Shown one piece after another: positions 17,489-27,170 of a stretch of DNA of 32,742 nt (position 1 is its first letter; every line of letters starts with the position of its first letter). Origin of the DNA: Chara braunii (taxonomy: Eukaryota; Streptophyta; Charophyceae; Charales; Characeae). The position numbers and the translations under genes are program-made. The notes below the pieces were generated by a model. It was not told where the DNA came from. It did no database searches and saw nothing but the letters and a program-made list of their open reading frames with translations. Location: positions 400,308-433,049 of the forward strand of contig BFEA01000865.1 of NCBI GenBank assembly GCA_003427395.1, written 5' to 3'.

Positions 17489-20079
17489 GGGTCTGAGGGG
17501 GCACGCGTAGTAATCTTATTCCTCTGGCAGACCTTACAACTGCGAACATACTCTATGCATTCATTCTTCATTAATGGCCAGGTATACGCGTGCATCAGAT
17601 TGGCTAAAGTCTTTTGCCAACCAAAATGACCTTCAGTGTCGTGGCATTCTCCTAAGATCAGACTACGGATCTCCTCACTATTGGGAACGCACAGACGGTC
17701 GACTACGTCAGTCTTCTCAAATAGCAGTCCATCAGTAGTGCGGTAATCGGGCTCGGTCTCTGGGGCCTCCTTTACTTTCTTGAGGAGGTTACTATAAATA
17801 GGGTCCTGCGCATAAATTTCTTTAACTCTTTCCTGCAGGTCTCTCCCTATGTCCAGATAGTGAACTATTGCTCCAAAATAGTCAGCCCTCCTACTCAGAG
17901 CGTCCGCAACTACATTGTATTTACCCTTGACTGGCTTGAGCTCGAAATCGTACTGGTCTATTTCTGCGGCCCACCTAGTAAGCTTAGGTGTCATCTTGGC
18001 CTGCGTCTTCAACCATCTTAATGTCTCATGGTTATAATAGACTTTGAAGTGCCTCCCAAGCAAGTAATGCTTCCAATGTTCCAGTGCTTGCCTGAGAGCG
18101 TAGAGTTCCCTCTCATAGGTAGATGTCGCTACCTTCTTTGAAGGCATCCTAGCAGACATGAACTCTACGGGCCTATAACCATTGCCATCGTCTTGCTGCA
18201 ACACAACACCTATGCCGTATTGACTAGCGTCCGTAGTGACGACAAAGGGTAAGGACGGATCGACCACCTTAAGGATTGGGTACTCTATCAGTGCCTGCTT
18301 CAACTTCTTCATGGCAGACGTGCAGTCCTTGTCCCACTTCCAAATGGTCTCTTTCCTCAACAACCTGTGAAGGGGCGCAGCGATTGTGGAGAAGTTCCTC
18401 ACGAACTTCCTATAATAGTTTGCTAGGCCTAAGAACGACCGCAATTTTGTCAACGTTTGCGGTGTAGGCCAATCTCTGATCGATGCGATCTTACTATCCT
18501 CGGGCTTGATGCCGTCTCCGTCTAAGACGTGGCCTAAATACAACACTTGGGTCTTCGCCCATTCGCACTTCTTTGCGTTGATCTTGAAGTTAGCTTCTCT
18601 CAACTTCTCCAAGACCTGCCTGAGATGACCCTGATGCTCTTCGAGGGTCTTGCTAAACGCTAGGATATCATCCAAATAGACTACAATGAACCTATCTAAC
18701 CACGGCCTAAACGAATCATTCATACAACGCTCAAAAGTCGCTGGCGCGTTGGTCAGTCCAAAGGGCATCACGATGAACTCGTAGTGCCCGTATCTAGTCC
18801 GGAAAGCTGTCTTATACTGATCATCATGATGAACCTCTATCTGATGATATCCGGACTTTAAATCTATCTTCGTGAAATATCTGCACCCCTGCACTCGATC
18901 TAGAAGATCATCTATTCTAGGCAGTGGCTCAACATTCTTTATTGTGATAGTATTCAGACCCCTATAGTCTATACACATTCTAAGCTCTCCCAACTTCTTG
19001 GGGACAAACAGAACAGGTGCTCCAAAGGGAGACGAACTAGGTCTAATCCAGCCCTTCTCGAGGAGCTCGTCTAATTGCTTGCGCAGTTCCTCTAACTCCC
19101 GCGGGGACATCCTATACACGGCTCCTTTGGGCGTTCTACTGCCAGGCTCTATATCGATTCGATGCTGGATGGGCCGCGGGACTACTACCGGCGGCTCAGC
19201 TAGATCTTTAAACTCCTCCAGCAACTTGGCAATAGCAGGGTCTATACGCTTTTCTTCCTTAGGCTCAATTACTGGCCTAACATAAGCTACAAAAACTTGT
19301 TCCTCTAGTTGTTGCTTCTTCACTAGCCTTGCGAACGCAAGAGCACTAAGGCAGCAATGCGCCAGGGAGTCGTCCACTCCTGACACATGGAACAGACGGG
19401 CAGTCTTGACACCGCCTGACGGACTAGGGAGCCTACACTCGTGCTCTCTCAAATGGAGTGTGGCCCCTGCTGCCTCTCCCCAGTCCATACCTAGGACTAT
19501 ATCGAATGGGAGGCTATCCTCTACGAGGAGAGTCAGGGAATGGAGAACTTTCTCCACTTTCCCATCCTTTTCTAGGCGGAAATACGCCTGGACTCCCTCT
19601 ACGTATTCTTCTACTCGCATGGTGCGATTGTTCGCGAGGATACTCACGATGGGGTCCGCTAATCTTTGGACTTTGAGTTGCAACTTCAGCTTTTGGAGCG
19701 CCTTCCTACTAATATAACTACGAGTGGCTACACTATCCACGAAGACGCCAACTCGACCTCTAAAAATCTTTGTGTCTACTAATATAAGCTGCCCCTTATT
19801 CTCCTTTTTCATCTTGGCCCAGGCGGGCATCCTCTCCTTCAATTCTTCAGTCACGCCTATGAGGGAGGTGTCTAGAGAGACTCCAACACAAGCGGTCTCT
19901 AGACAGCCATCTAGACACCGGCCTGCAACTTCTGCCATAGGCACATGTGGTGTGGGAGTCTCCTGCCGGCTAGCGCTACTTTCCCCACATGGCCTTATGG
20001 TAGGGGCAGTTGCTACCCCTACCGGCGGCTGCCTTTTGGCCCTTGAGCAGCCGATCGGGTCTCCCTGTACTTTGGACAA
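17395..20079 (-). CDS. Pol: protease, reverse transcriptase, RNase H, integrase zinc domain (family B)
   Basis: An 894-residue open frame, the longest in the window. The protease loop is DSVATRSYIS at residues 115-124, where DSGAT is expected: Gly is replaced by Val (GTA, 19729-19731), probably inactivating it. The reverse transcriptase shows IDYRGLN (370-376), FTKIDLKSGYHQIEV (about 402-416), [15 protein letters not shown] and catalytic YLDD (468-471, 18667-18678). RNase H has TTDASQYGIG (615-624) and YERELYAL (655-662), but YYNHETL at 681-687 has Asn where family A has Asp. The integrase HHCC zinc ligands appear complete (His813, His818, Cys848, Cys851). The last 30 or so residues are out-of-frame nonsense after a frameshift near 17500. 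The frame overlaps the gag end by 61 bases in the -1 register; the first residues (MSKVQGDP) are probably not a genuine start. Confidence 0.9.
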   Translation of the reverse strand: MSKVQGDPIGCSRAKRQPPVGVATAPTIRPCGESSASRQETPTPHVPMAEVAGRCLDGCLETACVGVSLDTSLIGVTEELKERMPAWAKMKKENKGQLILVDTKIFRGRVGVFVDSVATRSYISRKALQKLKLQLKVQRLADPIVSILANNRTMRVEEYVEGVQAYFRLEKDGKVEKVLHSLTLLVEDSLPFDIVLGMDWGEAAGATLHLREHECRLPSPSGGVKTARLFHVSGVDDSLAHCCLSALAFARLVKKQQLEEQVFVAYVRPVIEPKEEKRIDPAIAKLLEEFKDLAEPPVVVPRPIQHRIDIEPGSRTPKGAVYRMSPRELEELRKQLDELLEKGWIRPSSSPFGAPVLFVPKKLGELRMCIDYRGLNTITIKNVEPLPRIDDLLDRVQGCRYFTKIDLKSGYHQIEVHHDDQYKTAFRTRYGHYEFIVMPFGLTNAPATFERCMNDSFRPWLDRFIVVYLDDILAFSKTLEEHQGHLRQVLEKLREANFKINAKKCEWAKTQVLYLGHVLDGDGIKPEDSKIASIRDWPTPQTLTKLRSFLGLANYYRKFVRNFSTIAAPLHRLLRKETIWKWDKDCTSAMKKLKQALIEYPILKVVDPSLPFVVTTDASQYGIGVVLQQDDGNGYRPVEFMSARMPSKKVATSTYERELYALRQALEHWKHYLLGRHFKVYYNHETLRWLKTQAKMTPKLTRWAAEIDQYDFELKPVKGKYNVVADALSRRADYFGAIVHYLDIGRDLQERVKEIYAQDPIYSNLLKKVKEAPETEPDYRTTDGLLFEKTDVVDRLCVPNSEEIRSLILGECHDTEGHFGWQKTLANLMHAYTWPLMKNECIEYVRSCKVCQRNKITTRAPSDPCLFPISQEIRCPSTSWTQASRVGMARAKSW

Positions 20080-22053
20080 TACTTAATGATGTGATCAGGG
20101 TCACCGCAATAAATGCACTGTCCCTGGCTCACACGCTGTTGCCATATGCGCTGGTCCAGACTTAAATCTTCCCAAGGCCTGCCTTGAGGCAGCCCCGAGT
20201 GCCAACCACTTCTCCTATAAGGGGACCTATTCCCAAACCGGTTTTGCGGGGGACCTTGACCCCTTCCTCCCGCTTGGCGGTTTCCTCCTCTGCCGCCAAC
20301 CCCCTGATCGCCCTGAGAACGGTTCCCTGAGGCCTGGCCCCCTTGGCCCTGGCCTCGTCCTCCTCCTTGCGGCCTCCCTCCAGCCGCGACAGCAGCGTAG
20401 GTCCTCCCCTGACTGCTGCTACTGTCATCGTCCTCTAACCCCCACTCAATTTGCCCGTAGGGGATCTCGTCAACACTACCTTCATCCAGAGTGAGGACAA
20501 GACTATCCTTAGTCTTAACTTGCCCTGAGATAGTGCGACCCTTCCATTGCTTCCCTTTGTCTAAGTCTTTGTGCCAGAAGGTAGAAAGTGACACTGACTT
20601 TACCTCAAAAGCCACCACTTCACGGCTAAGGGAATCATAAGTGGTGGCAGGATCTTCACTCTTCGCGAAGAACTGCCCTCGAAAGGCTTCGGGCATGACC
20701 CGATAGAAAGAGGCCGACCAATTGGGTCTCTGTGACCCCGTGGTCAGGAACAGCCACTAATTCGTCCATTACGCCCTTGAGTGCCCTGACACTCTTCCAT
20801 TTACGAAAGTGGATGGTCTGGAGCTTATTTGAGGCCTTGACACTGCGAGCGACATCAGCAAATCGCTCGCGCAACAATTTCATGAAATCGACGAGGAGAG
20901 TGAACGATGAGTAGGCAACTGCATCATTATTGCAGTTAGCAGCGCGGACTAGGGACCTGGCGAAACTGGCAGCCTCATCTCTAAGCGCATGAATTGCAAT
21001 TAGCACGTGCTGATCCGGGGAGACCTGTTGCACTTGACGTTGGCCTCCCAATTGTCAAAGTTCTCTTCCCTCTTTCCACTGTAGGCATCGGGGAACTTGA
21101 CTTTGACTGGTTCCGTGCGAGGACGTGCCTCTTCCTCCTTGGGAGCGGTCAGCTTGACGCCTTCAATGGCGCCCATGCAAAATCGTTTTGTCTTCTCGAG
21201 GCGATGATTCACCTCGGACCCTACTGCGCCTACCGGTTTGCGGGCAAAGTCCCGAAATCCCATCCGCATCGAGCGCACGGCCATGTCCTGACTTCTACTA
21301 AACTCATATTGTTCTTCTTGTACCCGGGCCAAGCGCTCAACACTCTGGGCAATGACCTCCACCTTTCGTTGGAGATCTACCAAGACGGTCAACTGTTCTC
21401 TCAAGTTCTTTACCTGCTCTAATTCTTTGGCCGCCTCACTTGCCGCATCCACTCTCCTCTTCTTTTCCCTCATCATCCTGAGCCTCCATTCCATTCTCTT
21501 ATCATCCTCCATCGCCTGCCGCTTTAGGGAATCTCCCTCTGCATCCCATTCTTTCATGGCGGCCTCCTGCTCGTCCTTGGGGATATACATGGCAACTCCT
21601 CTTCCTCTCCCAAAGACAAGTTAGCAACCCACTCTGAGATCCTTTTTTCCATTTCATCATTTTTACTCCCACTGTATTGCCCTCGTTGCTCTCTCCTCCT
21701 TTCCAGTGGCTCCTCGACTATTTCCTCGTCTTCTTCTTCCACCTCTTTTAACTTCTGCTCCTCTTTTTTCAATCTTTCTTTCTCTCGGGCCATCTCCTCC
21801 GCAATCTTTTTCAGTTTCGCGCCTGCATCTCCAACAGGGCCTTCTTCTTAGCCTCTTTCTTTTCTTTCCTCTCCTTCAGGATGGCGGCCATCATCTCCTC
21901 CTCTTCCTTCGTATAGGGCTTGGTGGAGGCACCACCCCTGGTATCCACTCTACACGTGAACGTGTGCCAAAACCCCAGGGGAAAGAGGAGACGCCAGAGG
22001 GTCCCCCAGAGGGAGAACCCAACGAGTAAACCATACATGGGGTAGTCATCCAT
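20019..22053 (-). pseudogene. Gag of family B, split by frameshifts
   Basis: Four frame changes divide gag. The N-terminus, RVDTRGGASTKPYTKEEEE, then a Lys/Glu coiled-coil, runs to a stop at 21811. KEVEEEDEEIVEEPLERRRE and MEKRISEWVANLSLGEEEE lie in 21554-21793. Then come DKRMEWRLRMMREKKRRVD, IEGVKLTAPKEEEARPRTEP and VKVKFPDAYSGKREENFDNW (21000-21590). Capsid-like HVLIAIHALRDEAASFARSL and FMKLLRERFADVARSV follow (20656-21051). The last piece (20019-20696) carries FWHKDLDKGKQWKGRTISGQ, a Gly-Arg-Gln-rich stretch and the knuckle CIYCGDPDHIIKYC (20076-20117). The true start is uncertain: family-A copy A1 has an ATG just before VDIRSGKS, here CGV-type codons stand there, and an in-frame ATG lies further up at 22053. 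Confidence 0.8.
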
Positions 22054-22113
22054 GGTGTTCAGGTGCACGACAATGTCCCACTCCTCACAACTTAGACCAA
22101 CCCGCAGACTCAC

Positions 22114-23225
22114 CGACTGACTGACTCTCTAGGGACCACATGATAGAACCCTGTCAGCTATGGTCACTAGCCTAGACCCACTCTAAGGCTGTCACTACTG
22201 AACCGGTGGCTGATCTGGAGGCATTTAAGGAGATCCCCCGTAACTCTTCAAGAATTCTTTAACGTCGCAGATAGGACGGCGTGATCAGCTTGGTTCTTTC
22301 CTGTCGCACCACCCACACCTCAGCCTTTCAGGCCTACCGTGCCACACCGAGCAGCCCGCCGGTCTGTACCGGTCCTTGGGAGGGTTCGTATCCCCCGGGA
22401 CAGTTGAGTCGTCAGACACAGTCTTTAGCCTTACTAGGTCTGACAGGGGTTCGGGTCAACAAGGCCCTCAATACTTAGACTGCCTGGTGTTTCAGCCCAC
22501 AACTCAGTCTTTCAGGCCCACTGTTCCATACCAACCGTGTCCAGCCGGTCAGCACCGGTCCTTGGGAGGGTTATGCCCCTCTGGACAGTTGGATCTTTCA
22601 CAGCCTCAACCCTACTAGATCCGGTAGGGGTTTCGTCATCCAGGCCTATCCTTCATGCACAAAGTACTATCACTTAGGACAGAAGCGACTCGATGCAGAA
22701 AGAAGAGACAGACAGACTCAAACTAGCAAGTACCGCCGGGTGAGTGCACATCCACAGGGTGAGGGGGTAGGCTAGGGGCTTGGCGAGATGTTACCAACTC
22801 CAGCTGGGTCAAAGTCTTGGTCAACGGAACCGGTCAACTCCTCGGTCAACGCGGCAAGACCCCGGTCAACACCCCGGTCAACCTTCCGGTCAACGTCCGG
22901 TCAACCCTCCGGTCAACTTTCCACCTCGGCTATGGCTGCCGGCACCTTCTCCTTCGCCACCCTTGTCTCCTCCTTCCTCCTCCTTCACCTTCTTCTTCCT
23001 TTCTTTCTCTCTTTTTTTTTTTTTTTTTGACACCCTCGGCTATGTCTGTCTTCTTCTCCGATGTCTCTCCTTCCACACTTCTTCCTCTATCTCTCTCCTC
23101 GGTCCCTCCTCTCTGTCCTCCTTCGTCACTCTGTGGTACAGCTCCGCGACTATGGCCGCTTTCTCCCTCCTTCGTGGGTCTGCTCAGCTCGCTTCACAGG
23201 TAAGTGACAACCAAACTTGTATCGC

Positions 23226-23266
<41 letters not shown>

Positions 23267-23310
23267 GCGGTATCCTTAGCGCAGCAGGTAGTAACCCAAT
23301 CTTGTATCGC

Positions 23311-23360
<50 letters not shown>

Positions 23361-23501
23361 CTTCTTCTTCGTCGTGGTCTCCTGGCAGGTGCGCGACGGC
23401 TTCTCCAACCTCGGGTCCGCAATGGCAGACTATGTCCCTCGGCGGCCACCTCCGCTATGGCGCTTCAGGGCCTGCACACGACGGCGCGCATGGAATAGCG
23501 G
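22114..23501 (-). other. 5' leader of family B
   Basis: Non-coding. It contains two diverged copies of a block ending CCTTGGGAGGGTT (near 22370 and 22560), about 190 bp apart, the GGTCAAC array (22806-22917), T-rich and pyrimidine tracts (22970-23110), and two TC runs (23230-23262 and 23314-23357) separated by about 50 bp. A CAGGTAAGT at 23198-23206 on the plus strand is antisense to the element. Plus-strand open frames here come from the repeats. Confidence 0.7.
22806..22917 (-). repeat. GGTCAAC array in leader of family B
   Basis: Nine GGTCAA cores in about 110 bp, mostly as CCGGTCAAC. Unit flanks differ from those of family A, yet the GGTCAAC core is preserved. Confidence 0.8.
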
Positions 23502-23520
23502 GTACCAGCTCCGATACCAA

Positions 23521-23787
23521 TGCAATCAGACTCGTTTCATCCACACTTTTCATGCACGTGAACACCAGCACAGCAAACTGGCGACATGCGCCCATATGGC
23601 TTCCAGGTAAGAGTTCACTTCCACTGGCTATGGCAACTCAGTGCCCAACAACCCACTGTTCACACACTCCGGATCACCCTGGATATCCCACACGCGACAC
23701 ACCGAACACTCACACAACACACACACACTTCGCCCTAAGCTACAGCTATGGCAGCGCTAGCTGCCTCTACCCTAGCGCTATTGCTAC
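23521..23787 (-). repeat. Partial family-B LTR from a second copy, cut at a 1-N join
   Basis: It begins TGCAATCAGACTCGTTTCATCC directly beside a primer site (23502-23519, TGGTATCGGAGC in element sense). It is diverged from both outer LTRs: it lacks about 14 bp present near 24059-24074 and differs at scattered bases. It stops at the N (23788), after which a TC run and a second leader end begin. It is therefore a third LTR variant. Confidence 0.8.
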
Positions 23788-23788
23788 N
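23788..23788. other. Assembly gap (single N)
   Basis: The leader end and primer site occur once before the gap (23358-23519) and again after it (23820-23981). The two copies agree only at roughly nine bases in ten by eye, so they come from different genomic copies. Confidence 0.85.
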
Positions 23789-23822
<34 letters not shown>

Positions 23823-23963
23823 CTTCATCTTCGTCGTGGTCTTCTTGCAGGTGTATGGCGGCTTGTCCAACCTCGAGTCCGCTATGGCGGACTGTCTACC
23901 TCGGCGGCCACCTCTGCTATGGCGCTTCAGTGCCTGCACACGACGGCGCGCATGGAATAGCGG

Positions 23964-23981
23964 GTACCAGCTTCGATACCA
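23964..23981 (-). promoter_or_regulatory. Primer binding site of family B 5' LTR
   Basis: The minus strand reads TGGTATCGAAGCTGGTAC, one base inside the LTR. It resembles the iMet site TGGTATCAGAGC with two changes in the first twelve bases. Confidence 0.8.
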
Positions 23982-23982
23982 A

Positions 23983-24877
23983 TGCAATTAGACTCGTCTC
24001 ATTCACACTTTTCATGTATGTAAACAGCAGCACAACAAACTGGCGACATGCGGCCACTCAATACTCAGAGATATGGCTTCCAGGTAAGAGTTCACTTCCT
24101 CTGGCTCTGGCGACTCAGCGCCCAACAACCCACTGTTCACACACACCGGATCACCCTGGATATCCCACACCCAACACTCTAGACACTCACACAACACACA
24201 CACACTTCGCCCTCAGCTACAGCTATGGCATCGCTGGCCGCCTCTACCCTATCGCTACGGCTACACTTCGTCACTCTCGCCCACTTCGACTTCGGGCCTG
24301 CTGCAGACCTCCTCACACAAGACGCTGAGACAGCGCTTCCGCATGGCTTCCGCAGGAATGAGTGAATGGCTGTGGGCGGCCTCTTGATTTATACTTCTGT
24401 GACTCGTTGGTCTGCCCTGTTTCCCTAGCCCACGGTGTACACAGTCCCAGACGGTACTTGCTTGACTGGACCGAACTGGCTGGACTGGGACTGCTGACTC
24501 TGCACGGTGGACTTCCACCACTTGCCCACTTGCCTCGACCTACAGTGGGCTGACTCCGAAAGGCCACTTCTAGAAACATCTACTTGGCCTTGGCAGCTAC
24601 GACTCTGCCCTTTCAGGTAAGTAGCAGCTATGACTTTGACCCTTCGGAAAGCCTACAGCTAAGACCTCTGGACTGTCTAGACTCCTACCCGACAGGTCTA
24701 CAGTTCGAATCCACTATACCCTGTAACGTACGATGTCCTACCTACCACTGGCAGTCCTACAGGTCGCAGGTTCAACTCTACGGGTTGACACAGGTGCTGT
24801 ACACAGGTAAGGTGGGGAACTAGGGATCGAGCCCTGCGATCTGCGTCAGCTACTGCGAACTGGTGAATACCGTTTCA
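23983..24877 (-). repeat. 5' LTR of family B
   Basis: 895 bp, from TGCAATTAGACTCG to AATACCGTTTCA on the plus strand. A TATA box (TATAAAT, element sense) lies at 24387-24393. It is followed by TATT (24878-24881), which matches the left target duplication. It lacks about 8 bp near 24590 (CTTGGCAGCTACG) that the 3' LTR retains. Confidence 0.9.
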
Positions 24878-25036
24878 TATTTCTATTTCTTGTACGTCTG
24901 ATTTTCTCTGTTTTGCATCTCAGAAAAGAAAAAAGAAAACGAAAAAAGAAATAGGTCCTTATGGTATTGACTTCTTCCTATTCTGGGTCAGTTGGGTTCA
25001 TTATTCACCAGCAACTCGAAAAAATACAGTAAACCC
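24878..25036. repeat. Host spacer unit 2, continuation after LTR-B
   Basis: TATTTCTATTTCTTGTACGT resumes the unit exactly where it stopped at 15422. Relative to unit 1 it has about 60 extra bases of A/G-rich sequence near 24905-24970. It then matches TTCATTATTCACCAGCAACT and runs to GTAAACCC at 25029-25036, the left hAT target duplication. Confidence 0.8.
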
Positions 25037-26188
25037 CAGGGCTGGTCCCCGGATGGACCGGGGACCCCTACCCCATCCACGGTCCTCCCGGTTGGACCGG
25101 CCGGTGGCCCGGGGCGGTTCCCTCCCGGTTGCCCCCAGCGCATTTTCGCTGGGGCCTGCGAGGCCTCGTGGGGGTGGGCCCTGCCCCGCAATTTCGAAAC
25201 CGGGTCCTGTAGGCCCGGATTTTCAAGTCCAAAAAGTGGCCAATCTTGGCCGCCGATCGTCGCAGATCAGCGGCAAAGATCGGCCAGGACCCCATTTCCT
25301 AAGAAAAACGGGCAGAGGATATCCGCTGCCGCTGATCTTTGCAGATCATCAGCAGAGAGCCACCCCTTCTCCAATTTGTCATCTGGTGGTAGACGGACCA
25401 GTTACCATTGGCAACATCTGATGCTCTTTCACCCTCAGCCACGAGGGGAACACTATGCTTGTGATGAGGCTTTGCTGAGATTATATCCTTCTGCAACGTC
25501 CCTGCCATCTGTGGAAAAAGTTATGGGTTCGGATTTTGGAATCGTGATATCAGAGCCGTCCGAGGTGCAAGCCCAAGAATGGACCTAAGCTATATTTTTC
25601 TCTCTATCTATCTCGAATGGACCTTACTCCACTACATGTATCTGGACAGACTGTCAGGCAAGATACTTCCGGACTGATAACTCACCTTATGTAGAAACCA
25701 ACAAACAGAAAACGCTCTGCCTCCACGAGCTGAAAGCTGGAACCATAACTCTTCTGCTGTCGAGTTATACTCTGGAAGAGCTATAACTTCCGGTAAGGAC
25801 CTCCTCTCATCATATCTGGTTCAGCTCGTGGGGTATCAATATCAAATGACACACTCCATGAAGTGCTCCTGCCACGGGGGGGGTCGGATAAGTCAACTTG
25901 CTTATTTGACCACTCCCCGTGGAAGCCATAGTTCCCTGAATATGTCAATAATAACCCCCTGCCGCCCTCTGGAAGCCACCTGAAAAATATTGCACCTTGA
26001 AAATTTTATTGCGGATTCGGACAGCTCTTGAAGAGCGCAGTCGGAATCTGCCGAAAAAAAAAAGAAAAAAAAAAAGAGAGATTTGGGCACTTTTTTTTCA
26101 AAACCGGTTTCCCGGTTCACCCTCCTGGGCTGGTCCGGCTCCGGTTGGACCGGGGTAGCTCAACCGGCCGGTTGCCGGCCCAGCACTG
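25037..26188. mobile_element. Non-autonomous hAT-like DNA transposon, 1152 bp
   Basis: The left end reads CAGGGCTGGTCC; the right end read inward is CAGTGCTGGGCC, 10 of 12 matching. The 8-bp direct repeat GTAAACCC flanks it (25029-25036 and 26189-26196), and the uninterrupted site exists at 5149-5156. CAG-type ends with an 8-bp duplication are the hallmark of hAT elements. Subterminal GGTTGGACCGG and GGCTGGTCC motifs occur near both ends, as hAT transposases usually require. No transposase frame is present, so it depends on a helper. The interior has paired copies of a GATCAGCGG / GCAGATCATC-like stretch and an A-rich run at 26055-26080. Confidence 0.8.
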
Positions 26189-26196
26189 GTAAACCC

Positions 26197-26340
26197 ACTA
26201 TATGCTTCCCTATATTACAGCAAGGAGAACCGCCAACAGGACTGATTACTTCCATCTGGGAATTGAGTAACAGCTGCTCTCATACAAAACTCAATCCCTT
26301 CACATAGTACCTCTCCATCCCACCAGGAAAACATGATTCA
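26197..26340. repeat. Host spacer unit 2, right end
   Basis: ACTATATGCTTCCCTATATT continues the unit beyond the hAT element. It matches unit 1 to about 26290, with a 12-bp insertion (AACCGCCAACAG region) near 26230, and then diverges. No gene is seen. Confidence 0.7.
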
Positions 26341-26863
26341 AACCATTCCTCTCAGCCTGAGATCTCAGCTGTCTGAGAGGAGAATAGAACCTAGCACAGA
26401 GTCTCCAGTATTTTTCCCAACATGCACTGCGTCGCGCTCGTGGGGCGAACAGCGGAAAGCGCGCAGCACATGGGGCACGCGCACCTGCAAAAATAGCCCC
26501 TCCCCCCCCCCCCCCAAAGGTTGGAGGGACAAAAAGCAGCCAGCCCTCTGCCAGTCGAAAATGTAGCAACCACCACGAAAAATATTATTGGGCCACACCA
26601 GGGCCCGAAAAGAAGTTGGGCCGCTCCTTCCTGCCAACTTTGTATTTGAAGGGCCTCGCTGCACTGCACAACATTCAAAATGTATCTGGACCGGTACTGG
26701 TCCTAGTACATCAAAAACGTGCGATCAGTCCAAAGACTCCAGACGTATCTGGTCCAGATATCAGTCAAGACTCAAGATACACGTTGAATATTGAGTAGTG
26801 GAGTGAGGCCCAGAGATGGCATTACCTAGGCGATGAGGGCGTGTTGTGTGACCTGTGGCGGAA

Positions 26864-27170
26864 CACAACGCCCCCTCATCATGTGTATCGGCCTGAAACA
26901 TGGCCCGTGTACATTCCAGAATACACAGCCCTCGTCGAAGTTCGCAAACCATTTCATGAACTTAGACAAGGGCTCTTTGTATTTTGCAATGTACACGGGC
27001 CACATTTCATGCCCAATGCACTCATGCTGACAGGGTGTTGTTTTCTACAACGGCGACTTCCTGACAGAACATGCACCCTCATCACGAAAAGGATTCTTTG
27101 TGTTCTACGACGGCCACTTCCTGACAGAACGCACACAGAACGCCACGCCCCCTCATCAAGAGTATATCAG
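26864..27170. repeat. Cluster of diverged direct and inverted repeats
   Basis: GGCCCGTGTACATT (26902-26915) is inverted exactly at 26988-27001, within a longer imperfect arm of about 27 bp. A CGACTTCCTGACAGAAC-type segment occurs at 27041-27069 and again at 27101-27129, 60 bp apart. ACGCCCCCTCATCA occurs near 26869 and near 27143. The open frame crossing the cluster has no recognisable homology. Confidence 0.6.

Larger units (their letters stand above)
15423..24877 (-). mobile_element. Ty3/gypsy chromovirus, family B, with TATT target duplications
   Basis: Read leftward: 5' LTR (23983-24877), primer site, leader, gag, pol (protease, reverse transcriptase, RNase H, integrase), chromodomain, polypurine tract, 3' LTR (15423-16323). 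TATT lies directly outside both LTRs (15419-15422 and 24878-24881), and the outer flanks rejoin into the host unit seen intact at 5041, so the two LTRs bracket one insertion event. The LTRs look about 97-98% alike by eye, suggesting a fairly recent insertion. Gag and pol are split by several frameshifts. A 1-N join at 23788 sits between two different leader and primer-site copies, so the interior may be a composite of two genomic copies. Confidence 0.88.

Noticed and set aside
23198-23206. CAGGTAAGT as a plus-strand splice donor
   Set aside because: It is antisense within the family-B leader, with no coding exon beside it.
22780-24328. Long plus-strand frames of 276 and 374 codons
   Set aside because: They run antisense through the family-B leader, TC runs, primer site, an N and the LTR; they are repeat shadows.
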